In this document: positions 47,665-47,671 of the stretch, piece after piece | Numbering within the stretch: the stretch's first letter is position 1 | Layout of the letters: each line of letters begins with the position of its first letter | Origin: an uncultured Erysipelotrichaceae bacterium | GTDB lineage: Bacteria; Bacillota_I; Bacilli_A; RF39; UBA660 | Assembly (NCBI GenBank): GCA_902798815.1 | Contig: CADBYH010000011.1 | Coordinates: 1 to 47,671 of the forward strand | Direction: 5' to 3' | Length of the DNA: 47,671 bases | Made by a program: the position numbers and the translations under genes | Notes under the pieces: generated by a model | The model's input: only the letters and a program-made list of their open reading frames with translations | Told to the model about the DNA's origin: nothing | Database searches by the model: none

Positions 47665-47671
47665 ATGGGTA
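47665..47671 (+). CDS. 5' end of a gene cut by the right edge
   Basis: ATG-GGT-A follows GGAGGTG at 47651-47657, a strong ribosome binding site, with a promoter element upstream. Two codons are visible (Met-Gly), so the product cannot be named. Confidence 0.6.

Noticed and set aside
1..47671. tRNA or rRNA genes, CRISPR arrays, prophage or integrase genes
   Set aside because: I looked in all gaps and on both strands and found no tRNA-like cloverleaf, regularly spaced repeats or phage gene.

Overview
This is one continuous stretch of chromosome from a very AT-rich, low-GC Gram-positive anaerobe, most likely a member of the Bacilli or a nearby uncultured Firmicutes lineage. The Bacilli placement rests on gene order: rlmN-prpC-prkC-rsgA-rpe, miaB followed by a YmcA-like gene, and a YdjG/YdjH/YdjI-like trio all match Bacillus subtilis. 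A CotE-type outer spore-coat protein and SpoVS imply an endospore former or a recent descendant of one. An oxygen-sensitive class III ribonucleotide reductase (nrdD-nrdG) implies anaerobic life. UGA behaves as a stop codon and tryptophan is encoded by UGG, so the code is standard and not the Mycoplasma code. No rRNA, tRNA, CRISPR array or prophage was seen. The only mobile-element hint is a possible insertion-sequence end at the extreme left edge.

Layout. 1-3600: possible IS end, two D-alanyl-D-alanine carboxypeptidases (VanY-type on minus, DacF-type on plus), a membrane-anchored degenerate SGNH protein, and spoVS. 3660-7600: a zinc-ribbon membrane protein, then a T-box-controlled operon of a DUF1653 protein, an M19 dipeptidase and serS. 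7590-12440: a lone DUF6508-like gene on minus, then a zinc-ribbon/TPM/SPFH membrane module resembling B. subtilis YdjGHI. 12440-15150: an ankyrin-like protein, then miaB-ymcA. 15170-20490 (minus): a phospholipase C-like protein and a six-gene MoxR/DUF58/VWA (Bat-like) operon. 20490-24240: cotE, three tandem paralogous SAM-fold proteins, then rpsP-khpA. 24270-28220: uppS-cdsA-rseP and a large cell-surface DUF6273 protein. 28250-33530: priA, two unknown membrane-linked genes, fmt and an unknown membrane protein. 33540-40910: an unknown secreted-type gene on minus, rlmN-prpC-prkC-rsgA-rpe, a proline/asparagine-rich membrane protein and a 3D-domain protein. 40960-47671: tex, a YfcE-type phosphodiesterase, a divergent Crp/Fnr-type regulator, nrdD-nrdG-dut, and the first codons of a further gene.

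How the parts work together. Much of the window concerns envelope biology: peptidoglycan trimming, lipid carrier and phospholipid synthesis, site-2 proteolysis, PASTA kinase/phosphatase signalling, and many single-pass proteins with unknown outer domains. Translation functions (serS, miaB, rpsP, khpA, fmt, rlmN, rsgA) are interleaved. The right end is an anaerobic deoxynucleotide block next to a regulator whose probable operator lies in the shared divergent promoter region. The genome is compact: operon genes overlap by 1-4 bases, and all four convergent junctions have terminator hairpins that include stop codons.

The items I would look at first are the tandem trio of SAM-fold paralogs beside cotE, the ATGTTGC-AAAT-GCAACAT palindrome between the Crp/Fnr gene and nrdD, the T-box control of a dipeptidase, the YdjGHI-like module without a neighbouring pspA, and the surface protein at 26947 whose codon choice changes along its length.
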